From the NCBI GenBank assembly GCA_016169945.1, contig JADLSH010000220.1, forward strand, positions 4,451,001 to 4,515,000: DNA of 64,000 nucleotides, read 5' to 3'. Position 1 is the stretch's first letter, and the number at the start of each line of letters is the position of its first letter. Positions 34,601 through 46,600 of the stretch are shown here, one piece after another. A program made the position numbers and the translations under genes. The DNA comes from Trachythela sp. YZ-2020. Its lineage: Eukaryota; Cnidaria; Anthozoa; Malacalcyonacea; Clavulariidae. The notes beneath the pieces were generated by a model that made no database searches, was not told where the DNA came from, and worked only from the letters and a program-made list of their open reading frames with translations.

Positions 34601-37600
34601 TTCCAGCGTAAAAATTATGATCATTCCTTCCATACACTTTAGGTTGCAAATATGTTCGGTAAATGGAAGTCTTCAGTGATAAGTTTATTTAACGGTGCTT
34701 TAGATTCATCAGCAATAGTATCGCTTTTCTTCAAGGTAAGGTTTTTATCGATACATGCACCGTGTGATTAAAAAGACTGTGATAAAGAGATCGCATTGTG
34801 TTGTGTTGTATTGGATTGGTTGGAATATTATTGCATTGCGTTGCGTTGCGTTGCATTGCATTGCAATCGAAGCAAAGGTTTATACTGTGCTGTGCTGTGC
34901 TGTGCTGTGCCGTGCCGTGCTGCGCTGTGCCGTTCCGTGCTGTGCTGTACTGTACTGCATTGTATGCGTACTGCACTGCATTGTGCTGTGCTGTGCTGTG
35001 CCGTGCTGTGTTGTGCTGTGCTGACTGTACAATGTCAATGTAAACGCAACTGAACTTTGTTTCGGCCTTGTTTTCTTTTCAGTTATTGTACGACGCTGGT
35101 GTTCCACTACGATCAATCAATATTTCCTACTATCTGTTCGCCATTATTTTTATTCTTATCTTTACATTTATTTTACCTCCTTATACTATCACTTCTGAAC
35201 GTATCGAATCCATAAATGGATCTAGGGAGCCAACGTCATTTCACAACAACATTGCCACAGACGAAGTAAGTACCGCTACAACTAAATTGATTTGAACAGT
35301 TTTCCATCTGATTTAAAGATAATTTTGGTTAACCTCCCTGCGTATTTTTTTCCACCTGGTTTTGTTTGTTTGTTTGTTGGTCAGTTTGTTTGTTTGTTTA
35401 TTTATTTGCTTGTTTGTTTGTTTGTGTGTTTGTTTGTTTGTTTGTTTGTTTGTTTGTTTGTTTGCCGGCTTGCTTGTTTGTTTGTTTGTTTGCCAGAATG
35501 CCGCCTGCTTGTTTTTTTTTGCTTGTTTGGTTGTTTGGTTGTTTGGTTGTTTGGTTGTTTGGTTGTTTGGTTGTTTGGTTGTTTGGTTGTTTGGTTGGTT
35601 GGTTGGTTGGTTGGTTGGTTGTTTGGTTGTTTGCTTGTTCGGTTGTTCGGTTGTTCGGTTGTTCGGTTGTTCGGTTGTTCGGTTGTTCGGTTGTTCGGTT
35701 GTTCGGTTGTTCGGTTGTTTTGTTGTTTTGTTGTTTGGTTGTTTGGTTGTTTGGTTGTTTGGTTGTTTGGTTGTTTGGTTGTTTGGTTGTTTGGTTGTTT
35801 GGTTGTTTGGTTGTTTGGTTGTTTGGTTGTTTGGTTGTTTGGTTGTTTGGTTGTTTGGTTGTTTGGTTGTTTGGTTGTTTGGTTGTTTGGTTGTTTGGTT
35901 GTTTGGTTGTTTGGTTGTTTGGTTGTTTGGTTGTTTGGTTGTTTGGTTGTTTGGTTGTTTGGTTGTTTGGTTGTTTGGTTGTTTGGTTGTTTGGTTGTTT
36001 GGTTCTTTACAATTTTTTGGTTATGAGTTGAAACCATATTAACAGCAGATATGTTAATGACCAAGGAATAGAAGATATCATGCCCGTGATTTCTGTCCAT
36101 GAAAATTTTGAACCGTTTGAATTGATTTAAAGATCTTTTGAAGATTGCAGATGAATCTGTAGTCAAAATCGAAGAAGGAACACATGCAAACGGAACAACA
36201 AAAATTAATGGGGCGTCAGAAGCGAACGGAGAAGTGAAAACTCTTGAGAAGAATGGAAAGTTACAACAAGAAACAGATTTACAGTTATCGCCAGTTTGTC
36301 AGTCTGAAGTTCAGCCAGAAAAATATGACAATGTTGAAAATGTTGATGCCGAAACCAGTGAAGGTACAAAATATACTTAATATCGACTTAAAATGGTCAC
36401 CATTTACGCATGTATGGGAGAGTTTCATTAAGTGGGACAGTGGAAGATTTGGTGGTCAATAAAAGAGACCTTGACCTTCGTTTAACAGATTTTGCCACTA
36501 TCCTTACTCTTTCAGGTTCAGCGCCCCGGTTAATAAGTCTGATGTTTACTGCAGAATATATACTTTCAGTGTTCTTCCTTAGCGTGTGTAATCTTCGTTT
36601 GTGGTTCTATGTCGGTAACTTAAACTCATATTTGGAATTTATGTCTGACAATGACATGAATACAGGTAAAGCAGATCTGAATTGTAGAAATCACCGCGTT
36701 TATTTATTGGCAAAGCTTTCGATCTTTTCAAAACTAACTTTTTTATTTCCTTTCATTTTTTCGTTTCTTATGCTTCCATATTTAATAAATTTCACCTTTC
36801 AATATAGTAAGCCACTACACTAACTGGTTTGGTATCATCCAATTTGCTGGTTTTTGTTTTTCTCCTATTGTTGGTCTTTTCATGGATTGGAAACCGAAGA
36901 AGAAACGGAATCAAAAAACAGATATTGGTTTCGTCTCTGCGTGTCTTCTCACTTCATTCGTCGCTTTAGTATTGAATATTCTCGTTCTTGTTCCTATTCT
37001 TTCTGTGCAGGTAATGCAACTTATATATGAATTTATATTACAGTTCAGTTTAGTTTAATTTTGGTTTTACAACCCAATTGACAAACGTATCCGAATGCTG
37101 GTTGGGTAGTTATATGGTTAATGCCTAAAGATTACTCTTTAGCGAGGGAGGATAACCAGAGTACCCGGAGAAAACTCTCAAAACACAGGAGAGAAGCAAC
37201 CAAGCTCAATTTACATGAATTTATCAAGCACATTTAGACTGGGAAATTTTAAGGGGGGGGGGGGGGTATAACACGAAGCAATACTTCATGTAACTTGTCT
37301 CACAAACGCAACGAAATAAGTCGTGTACAGGTGCAGCCCGTTCTGCGCATGTGAACATTAGAATCTCCAGCTTGTGATAGAAACAGTTTAACTAGGTTCT
37401 ATTTTCTGGGGAAGCCTGATCGTGCTCCGCTTACTCTGGAAGCAGGAAAATATAGTTGTCATCACTTCGTTTATAAAGTTCATTCTTTTGATGCAAAAAT
37501 GTAAACAAAGGTGACACGTGCGAAGGGACTGTACTGCATTTTTAATGGTGCAAATGGTAAATTGGACGAAACTAAGTGTTATTTCTTGCATTATTTATAG

Positions 37601-40600
37601 TATGCTTCTTTTGTTGTTCAAGTTGTATTACGAGCGTTCGTTTACGCCGTTTATTCCGCATTTCTCTTACACAAGTAAGTATTATTTAAAGACGTGGAAT
37701 AAACATGATCAATATTAGAAAGTTTTCGTTGTGCATATTTTAAGGGAGGGGTGATTTGGTCATTTTTTGTGGGGAGGGGTGATTTGCTATGTGCAAGATT
37801 ATTTTAGTATTCTTGTGATGTTTCAAGAATATATTTTCCAAAAATCTGTGTGGATTATGCTACAATTTTCCTTTGCAAGATCCCCTCCAAGAGTTAATTA
37901 AATGGTCGGTCCTCTTTTATAAGTAGAGCGCACTCAGAGATTGTACCTCCGCCATGCAGTGGGATGTCTAATTATAATTCTAAAATATATTTTATATATA
38001 AATATATGTGTATATATATCTACACACTACAACTTAGCTGCGTTTAAACTTTAGTAGACATTTTTGGAAGAGTCGAGAAGGAGCTAAAATGGGCCTATTA
38101 AACAAATTCGTTCATTAGGGGCCAGGAATGTTACCTAGCGACCAGCCCATCGCCGTATAACCTCTCGAGTATTATTTAATTTGGTCCTTCGTTAAACGAG
38201 GCATATTTATTAAGAAACACGCGACCCGACGGTTCTTTCTTGGCACATTAGAGTTTGATTCCCAGGGCAGGGACTGCTTCATGGAATATTTACAGAAGAA
38301 AACTTTTAATCAAAATAGTCTTATAAATTAATTTTCATGTATTCCCAAAGATCGTAAAAGAAAAATAACAGAGCATATCTACTGAAGAAACGTTTCTAAC
38401 TTCAACTTCACTTCATTGAAACGAAGTTTGGTAACGGTTATAATTGGCCATTTTAGCTAATTCTCGACACTTCCAAAACTGTTTACTCAAGTTTAAACAC
38501 AGCTATCTCAGTCAATATTGCATGAAAATGCACACGGCGTATACCGAATTTAAGTTACACATTATTTAGCTTTCCAGTTATAGTAAATGATTTTTTTTGC
38601 GCCACTCGATATATATATATAGTTTTCGCTTAACTGAAGGTGCCCACTACAGCCTGTTTCATGCAAGAAGCAATCTTCAGGTGGAAGTGAGGAATTTCGG
38701 AAATCATGATCAACTTTATCCCCGAGCTGGCGCGAAACGCCATGCGAGGATACTAATTCCGCTCGGATATTCACACCCGAGTATGTGACAACATAGCGGA
38801 ATGCAAAGTCGTCCGCCATTATGTCATGGACCCTACGTCATGGACGGTTTTCTACTTTATGCGCATGCGCGAGTTTAGGCCGAGAGAAAACTTTTTTCAA
38901 AATTAGTTTTGTACATTGTTTTGTACTCAGGAGTCGGGAAATAATACAGACAAATAAAGTCTTCAAAACAAGATAAGTGAAAATTTTGTTAGTGTTTTCA
39001 GTTAAAAGACCGAGAACGGACAAGGTTTTCGAGTTTTAAAGCGTTTTAAACGGGTAAGTGTCTATTTTGCATACTTGCTTTTGCAGCTTTGCCGTCAATT
39101 GGCATGCACTATACTTTTTGGTTTCAAAATGCATAGTTTACCCTGTGTGGTGAATATAACGTTGATTAATCTTAAAAAGTGTTTTAATATGAATTAAAAT
39201 GCGTTATAGAATAAGAAACAACATATTTAATCCCAAAAACTTCATAGTATAAAAATACTGTTCAAAAACAGTTGAAGTTTTATTGCAATTTTGGAACGTT
39301 TTGTGAGACGAATTTTAGAGTAAATCAGAGCCAAAAGAGAACAAAATAACATACCTACTCTATATAGTTGGGCAATTGGTAATTTTACAGTTAAAGTACA
39401 AACCTTATCACTATTTTGCCATTTTGTACAAAATATAAAAGAAATATACGGCCGGTTGCGTGTTACCATCGTTACAGTGATCACTCAGTACTTCATGTTA
39501 CAATAACTTTTGGGGAGTTTAATTGCTTGGTTCTAATGGGCGAGGGGGTTCTGCATGAATGTATTTCTAGTATAGTTTTGGTCGAAACGTGGGTGTCTGG
39601 ACGTTCAAACATTCCATGCATTCTTTTATTTCTATATATTGTCTACTTGAAATCTGCTTTTGTGTTTACAGGTTGAATATTACCATTTTGTGTTTACAGG
39701 TTGAATAATACCGAAATTTCAATATATATTCAAATATATTCAATATATATTTCAATATTCAATATTCAATATTCAATATATATATAGGGAGAATATTGAA
39801 TATTGCCATATAAAATGTGCCAGAAAATCACTGCTTTTCAATGACGGAAAACCTCTGATAAGGAGAGAAAGCAACAATTTATTTGACGTTATGACGGTGC
39901 TAAATTTTGCGAACTTGTAGGCCTTTTAATTTTAAAACACCAAGGAAAAAAGTTTGGCAAAAAAAATATTGGCTTGTATAGAGATGACGGATTGACGATA
40001 TCGGAACCACATTAAATCTCTTCAACACAAAAAATACTGTCGAAATATATTTGAAAATTGAAAGAAAATATACAAGAATTCACCATAACTTGGTCAATCA
40101 TAAAACACGCAATTTCGTATACGGGAGGATAAAAAAATGCTATTTATGTTTTGAAGAAGAACTCTGTATCATGAAAGAGGACAAACAATACCTAACAAAA
40201 GATTGGAAATAGTTTTAACCTGTAAACAGAAAAGCAGATTTCAAGTAATGAATGTTTGAACGCCCACACGCCCACGTTTAGACCAAAAGTATATAAACTT
40301 GATCATGATTTTCGAAATTCCTCAGTTTCACTTGAAGATTGCTTCTTGTGTGGAACAGGCTGTAGTGGACACCTTGAGGTAAGCGAAAACTATATATATA
40401 TATATACGTGTAGGTTTAGGTCTACGAAACGCAAAGAGTGCTCGACAACATATAGTTAGAATATATATATGGCTATAAGCTATAATGCAAAAAGCTCACT
40501 TCCCTTGTGGTCGTTTGAGCACTCTGGCCCCAAGACACTTCACGCATGTCTGGATGCGCATGTGTCTGAGTATTGTACCACATGCGCTTGGTGAGGGCAA

Positions 40601-43600
40601 GAGTATGGTGTATAAATACGAAGTCACTCGCATCTAGACTGCGTTACAAGCTGCAACGACGAGCCGTTGAATAAAATTCATTAATTATTCATAGGCAAAA
40701 TACAAAGGAAACTCATGACCCGTAGCGGATCTATATATTTGATATAGACTTGCTCAAATTTTCTTCTTCAATTTTTACAGCGTAGATAACATCAATCTTC
40801 AAAATTCCAACGCCAGTGAGCGTACAAAACGAGTCATTTTAGAAGTCATATACAAACCTTACAGTTCGGCCTTTATCAGATCTAAAACACTCGGCTGCGC
40901 CTCGATGTTTTAAATCTGATAAAGACCTCTTGTGCGGTTTGTATATATTACATATATATACGTGTAGGTTTAGGTCTACGAAACGCAAAGAGTGCTCGAC
41001 AACATATAGTTAGAGCAAATTATAGATTTTCGCTTACCTAAACTTGTCTGCAACAGGCTGTTTCATGCCGCTCGACGCTCTACCTACTGAGCTACACGGT
41101 CAAGTTCGATAATGGCCTGGAATTTATAAATTATAATGCTGAATTCCGTAAACATACTCGTTTATATCAATCCAGCATCGAACTATACTCAGCTTTGTAT
41201 TCCAAAATATCTTTCCTATACGTCTATGAGCAAATATTGCACATATATACATGCATGCATTATGCACCATAGTCCTTTTACACAACCAGAAAAATCAATA
41301 CAATTTTTTCTATAATCAAAATTTTAAACGATTTCTCTAATATGTGTTAAACTGTTCGATACTTTTTGAATTATCCTGCTGACAGACAAACAACAAATAA
41401 CCAAACAACAAATAATTAAGAGGAGATTTTTTAGAAACTCGCGTATTTTTTGTCAAAAACGCTCAAAACTTAGTAACCAGGCTTTTTTTTACCTTACGTA
41501 ATTGTCCGGTTGCTATGGAAATCAATGTGGAAATCACAAGATGGTGTTTGCCTTCGAATTTATAGTTGTAAAAGACTGCAAATATTGATGTAAATACAAT
41601 TTGAGGATGTCAACATTTTGTTAATAAAGAAGTTAAATCGGCCAAGTCCAAATACTACTGCGAGCTAATTGAACAAAGTAAAGGTGACTCTGGAAATATT
41701 TGGAAGGCAGTTAACGAAGTTTCATCACGCAATAATAAATCCTCGAGCCCGCAATGCATTGTTGCTGACGGAGTTAAACACACAGACTCTAAATCTATTG
41801 CTACAGCCCTTAACATTTATTTCGCTTCAGTCGGGAAATCTCTATCTGCAAAGTTTCCAACTGCTTCACAAATGTTTTCAACAAGTCCCTCTTATGCCCT
41901 GAAACAACGTTTGAGCTCGAAGAAATCCAAGAATCTTATGTTCTTAGACAACTCCAAACTTTGAAGACCAACAAGGCCATCGGTTTAGACAAAATAAGCG
42001 CAAGACTTCAGAAATGTGCGTCTTGCTCAATCTACCAGTCTGTCACAAAACTGCTAAATCTGTCCATCAACGGCAACAATTTCCCTGAAATTTGGAAATG
42101 CGCTAAGGTCACGGCTCTATTCAAATCAGGTAACTTCGACAATCCTACAAACTATCGTCCTATCTCAATCTTGCCTACTTTGATAGATAGATAGATAGAT
42201 GTTTTTAATTGGTAAAACTTGCAGCCATAAGCTGAATTATGCTTACATTACATAAGGTCCAATCACTATAGCTATATTACACCAATTTTACAAATTACTT
42301 GAAACTACCCAAAGTTTGGTGAACAACAGATAAGAGGCTACTCTAGAAGACCATATTAAGATGATCAGTTCTAATATTTAGTGTTATTTATATTGGTTAA
42401 AATTTTAGTGAACTGGCAATAAAAAAACTATTTTTAAAACGGTCTGTTCGGAAGTTAACGTTAAACTTATGTTTGGTCCTAAGGTCTGTGACACACGTGT
42501 TTCGGGGTGGGAGAAATTTATGAAGTTTATGATTTTCGTCCATCATAATGTCCAGGAAACGTTTATTGGTTATCTTCTCTCTTCTGGTACCAAGATGTTG
42601 AAGACCAGTGAGTGTCAGCGCGTCAGTATATGGGGACCAGGGGTGGATTATTCTCAACGCCCTCTTCTGAATCATTTCCAGATCGTTGGATAGGTAGTTA
42701 GACAGGCTGTTATGAAAAACAGGACATGCGTATTCCAACATTGGCCTAATACATGTGCTGTAAAATAGAACTAATTCATCAATCCCAACCTTGGCTCGTT
42801 TAAGTTGTGTCAGAAAGTACAATCGCTTTCTTGCTTTCGCAATAATTTGGTAAATGTGATCATTCCATTTCAAATTGCTGGAAACGGTTAGTCCAAGAAT
42901 TTTTGCACAAGGAACTACGTCCAAAGGGATATCGCTCACAATAACTGGATCAAAAACAGCACTTGGTTTACCAAAGCCAATACGTAATTCTTTGCATTTC
43001 TTCTCGTTCAGCTGAAATTTTAATTCAGAAATTTGGGTTGATAGATCAATAATCTAAGTAAGATCTTAGAAAGAACCGTTCACTCACAACTGTACAACCA
43101 CCTAAGTGCTAACAACTTGCTCACGAACAAGCAGTTTGGTTTTCGACAAAAGCACTCAACCATCACTGCCCTCTCCAACTTCGCGGATGAAACTCTGAGA
43201 AATATGGAATGTGGAAGACTTTGTGGGGCTGTATTCCTAGATTTATCGAAAGCATTCGATACCGTGGATCACAACATCTTGCTCTACAAACTAAAGGCAC
43301 TGGGTGTTTAGTCTGATGCCGCTGGTTGGTTTGAGTCATATCTCACCAATCGGATGCAGCGAACGTCTTGTGTGGAAGCGAATGGTCAGATGCTCTTCCT
43401 ATCACTTTTGGAGTACCCCAGGGAATCATTTTGGGACCGTTACTTTTTCTCGTATATGTAAACGATCTGCCCAGTATTACAAATAATTGCAATGTTTCCT
43501 TGTATGCGGACGACACAGTTCTGTATTGCTATACGCCTCAGATGTAACTGAACTTGAAAGAAATCTTAATGAAGATCTACTTAAGATGGCAATTTGGCTG

Positions 43601-46600
43601 AAGGAAAATAAGCTGACACTGAACTTAAGAAAAACTCGATCAATGATTATAGGCAGTGATAGAAAATTATGCAATGTATCTCCGATGTCCATTTCCGTCA
43701 GCAATACTGAAATCTCCAACGCTAGCAATTTCAAGTACTTGGGTGAGAACATATAAATCGTGTTTCGTCTAAATCAATCAACGCTTAGGTAAAAACTTCG
43801 TAGGTTAAAACACTTGCTACCACTTAATGCACGAATCCTTTTTTATAACAGTCTCGTACTCCAAATCTTCGACTATGCGGATATTGTGTGGGGAGACAAA
43901 AACAATACAATGCTAATGAAGAATCTCCAAATACTGCAGAATAAGTCCGCCAAGATTGTTTTAGACAGACCACTACTCTCATCGGTAACCGACGCGCTAA
44001 ACACTCTGGACTGGATCACTCTAGAGCAACGAAGATTGTATCATAGTTTTTAAATGTATAAATAATTTAACCTCGCATGAGTTTGAATTTTTAACCAACA
44101 GTGAGATACACAACTATAATACACGAAACAGAGACAATTTAAGGCTGCCCAGGGTGTCAAGGAATTGGGGGAAACAAAGATTGGAATATCAGGCCGTATC
44201 AGAGTGGACCAACTTGAACAGACAGATAAGACTTTCGACCAGTATTTCAACATTTAGGAGTAACTTTTTAAACTAATTTTGAACTTTTTGTATATGATAT
44301 CGTTAGTATTTTCATAGTTAGTATTTTGTGGCGCCCAGGGTAATCTGCAGCACAATGCTTAGAGATCAATTAGTTCTAAACTGTCTTTAAGTACTATCAC
44401 CATAGCACCATGAAGTCTAGATTTTCCTAATAAATTTCCTGCTACGTTGACTATTAAAGCAAAGTAGGCTTTGGAAATTTCACCTGGAAATGATATAGCT
44501 GTTACAGTGTAAGGAGGAGTTTGTCCCTGTGGTACCTCACGCACATCTTATGGTTGGGGAAACATATATTTACATTAATTAGTGAAAAATTTAAACAATC
44601 CGATCTCACTGTACCAGGAAACTCAGTTAAAGCTCTTAATATTGCACTTGTTCTTTACTATAGAAAATTCCACTTTGAAGAATATTATGTGTGGGGCATG
44701 TACTCCCATGCCTCCCTTCTTGCTGAGTTCTGATGCTACTTTTTATAGAATGCCAACAAAGTAAACAATGCTTAGAAATATTTGTATGTTTATTTCAATT
44801 TACACAAGTGATATTTTTCATTAACAAAATCAAGCACTGGCTAAACATGCATCAATAGTTCCTCATTTAGTAATAGTTATTCTTTATGGTCAAGTGAGAT
44901 TCCATATTGCACCTAACTCTCAACAACTGTAATTGACAACTGATATTTATTATAACAAATAGTTATATTACAGAAATTGTCTTTTTCAATAAAATAAGAT
45001 AATCTCTTAAAGGCTCCAATCTGATTTTTTTATATAAACAGAGAGTAATTTGTAGCAGCTTAGAAGTTGTGGTACCACTGCTGATAAATAAAGCTCTTGA
45101 AAATTCAAACACCTAAAGAGAATAATAGTATGATAAATATACAAGACAACTTGCAGGTTCAACCCGGAATACAGTTTAAATAAATTTTGTTGGAATCACA
45201 TTGGTGAATTTGCACTGCAAAATATAATCTGGACTGTGTGTGTGTGTGTGGGTTATAGTTATAAAGTTATAAAGATGAGACAAGTTTAACAGAGCTACAT
45301 ATACTGGTCAAATATTGTCTTTTCAAAATAAATTCGGTATGAAATAAAATGGTGTAATGTGAAAAAATCGATGTACTAAAAAATTTCCTCTTAAACACAC
45401 AAACAAAAAATCAAATATCGTCTATGTTGTCTTTTAAGAATATTGACCTATGTATCTTAGACGGTACTGATCTTAAAGTGTACTAATCTTGAAAGGAACT
45501 AATATTCATTCTATTTTGATTCACTTAGATTTCCATTGTCACATTTTGGAAAATTATATGGTGCTGGTCATCTAATATCGGCAGCGACAGGTTCTATACA
45601 GTATGGCTTATTTACTATTGCAGAAGACACTTTTGAGAAAGATCCATTTTGGGTAAGGGAAGTGTTTATCAATATTCATTTAAGAAGTGTTTATATTGCG
45701 GAGATTTAAGCGGTTTATTCAACTAAGGCGACTAAAATCGCAACTAAAAATTTGCCGAGTTTCTCTTCAATCACCATAACTCTTCTTAAATCACCTGAAA
45801 TCGCCTTAAATCACCTTAACTTGCCTTAAATCACCTTAATTCGCCATAAATCATTTTAAATCGCGTTAAATCACCTAAATTCGTCTTAAATCACCTTATT
45901 TCGCCTTAAATCACCTTAACTCGCCTTAATTGGCCTTAAATTACCTCAATCGCCTTAAATCACCTTAACCCAGCTTAACCCGCCTTAAATCACCTTAACT
46001 GGCCTTAAATCACCTTAACTCGCCTTAAGTAACCTTAAGTCGCCTTAATTCACCTTAGCCCGCCTTAAGTCACAATAAATCAAATCAAATCGCCTTAAAT
46101 CACATTAAATCGACTTAAATCACCTTAGCATGCCTTAAATCATCTTAACTCGCGGTAAATTAAATTGCCTTAACTCATCTTAAATCCCCTAAACTAAGAA
46201 TATTTTTTTAAATCGTCAAAATATTTCGAGTTAAAGGGAAAATATTCGCCATACTGAAACGTCATTGTTGCCATAGCAACGGCAGTTACGTAACCTTAGC
46301 TTTGTTAAAAAAATCAAACTCTTTCTATATTACTTTATTTTATCTTTGTCCAAAAAGTCGGACGTATTAAATAGTTAAAAATAGTGTATCGAGCCACCTA
46401 TTAAGAGTTACCATTTAGGAGTAGGTCTGGAAGATCGGGGGTTATGGATCACAAGTTTTGCTACATAAATATTTACGGTCAGTAAAACAAAAAAACGGAG
46501 CAATTATATTGATCGCTATACAAATCTTCATCAAACTATTTCATTTATTATATATAAAATGTTTATAATTAATTTTTTATTCGTTTAGGTGAATGTCAGT

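Noticed and set aside
34731..35116. Cys-rich plus-strand and His/Ser/Gln-rich minus-strand ORFs
   Set aside because: Products of a five-base tandem repeat, open in several frames at once.
35292..36166. Four long ORFs of 220-254 codons on both strands
   Set aside because: They are translations of stop-free TTTG and GGTTGTTT tandem repeats; the peptide has a strict period and there is no gene context.
41040..41110. Candidate tRNA gene on the minus strand
   Set aside because: Only the 5' half with the A box is present; no anticodon arm, T arm or acceptor pairing, and it is fused to PLE-like sequence, so it is a SINE fragment.
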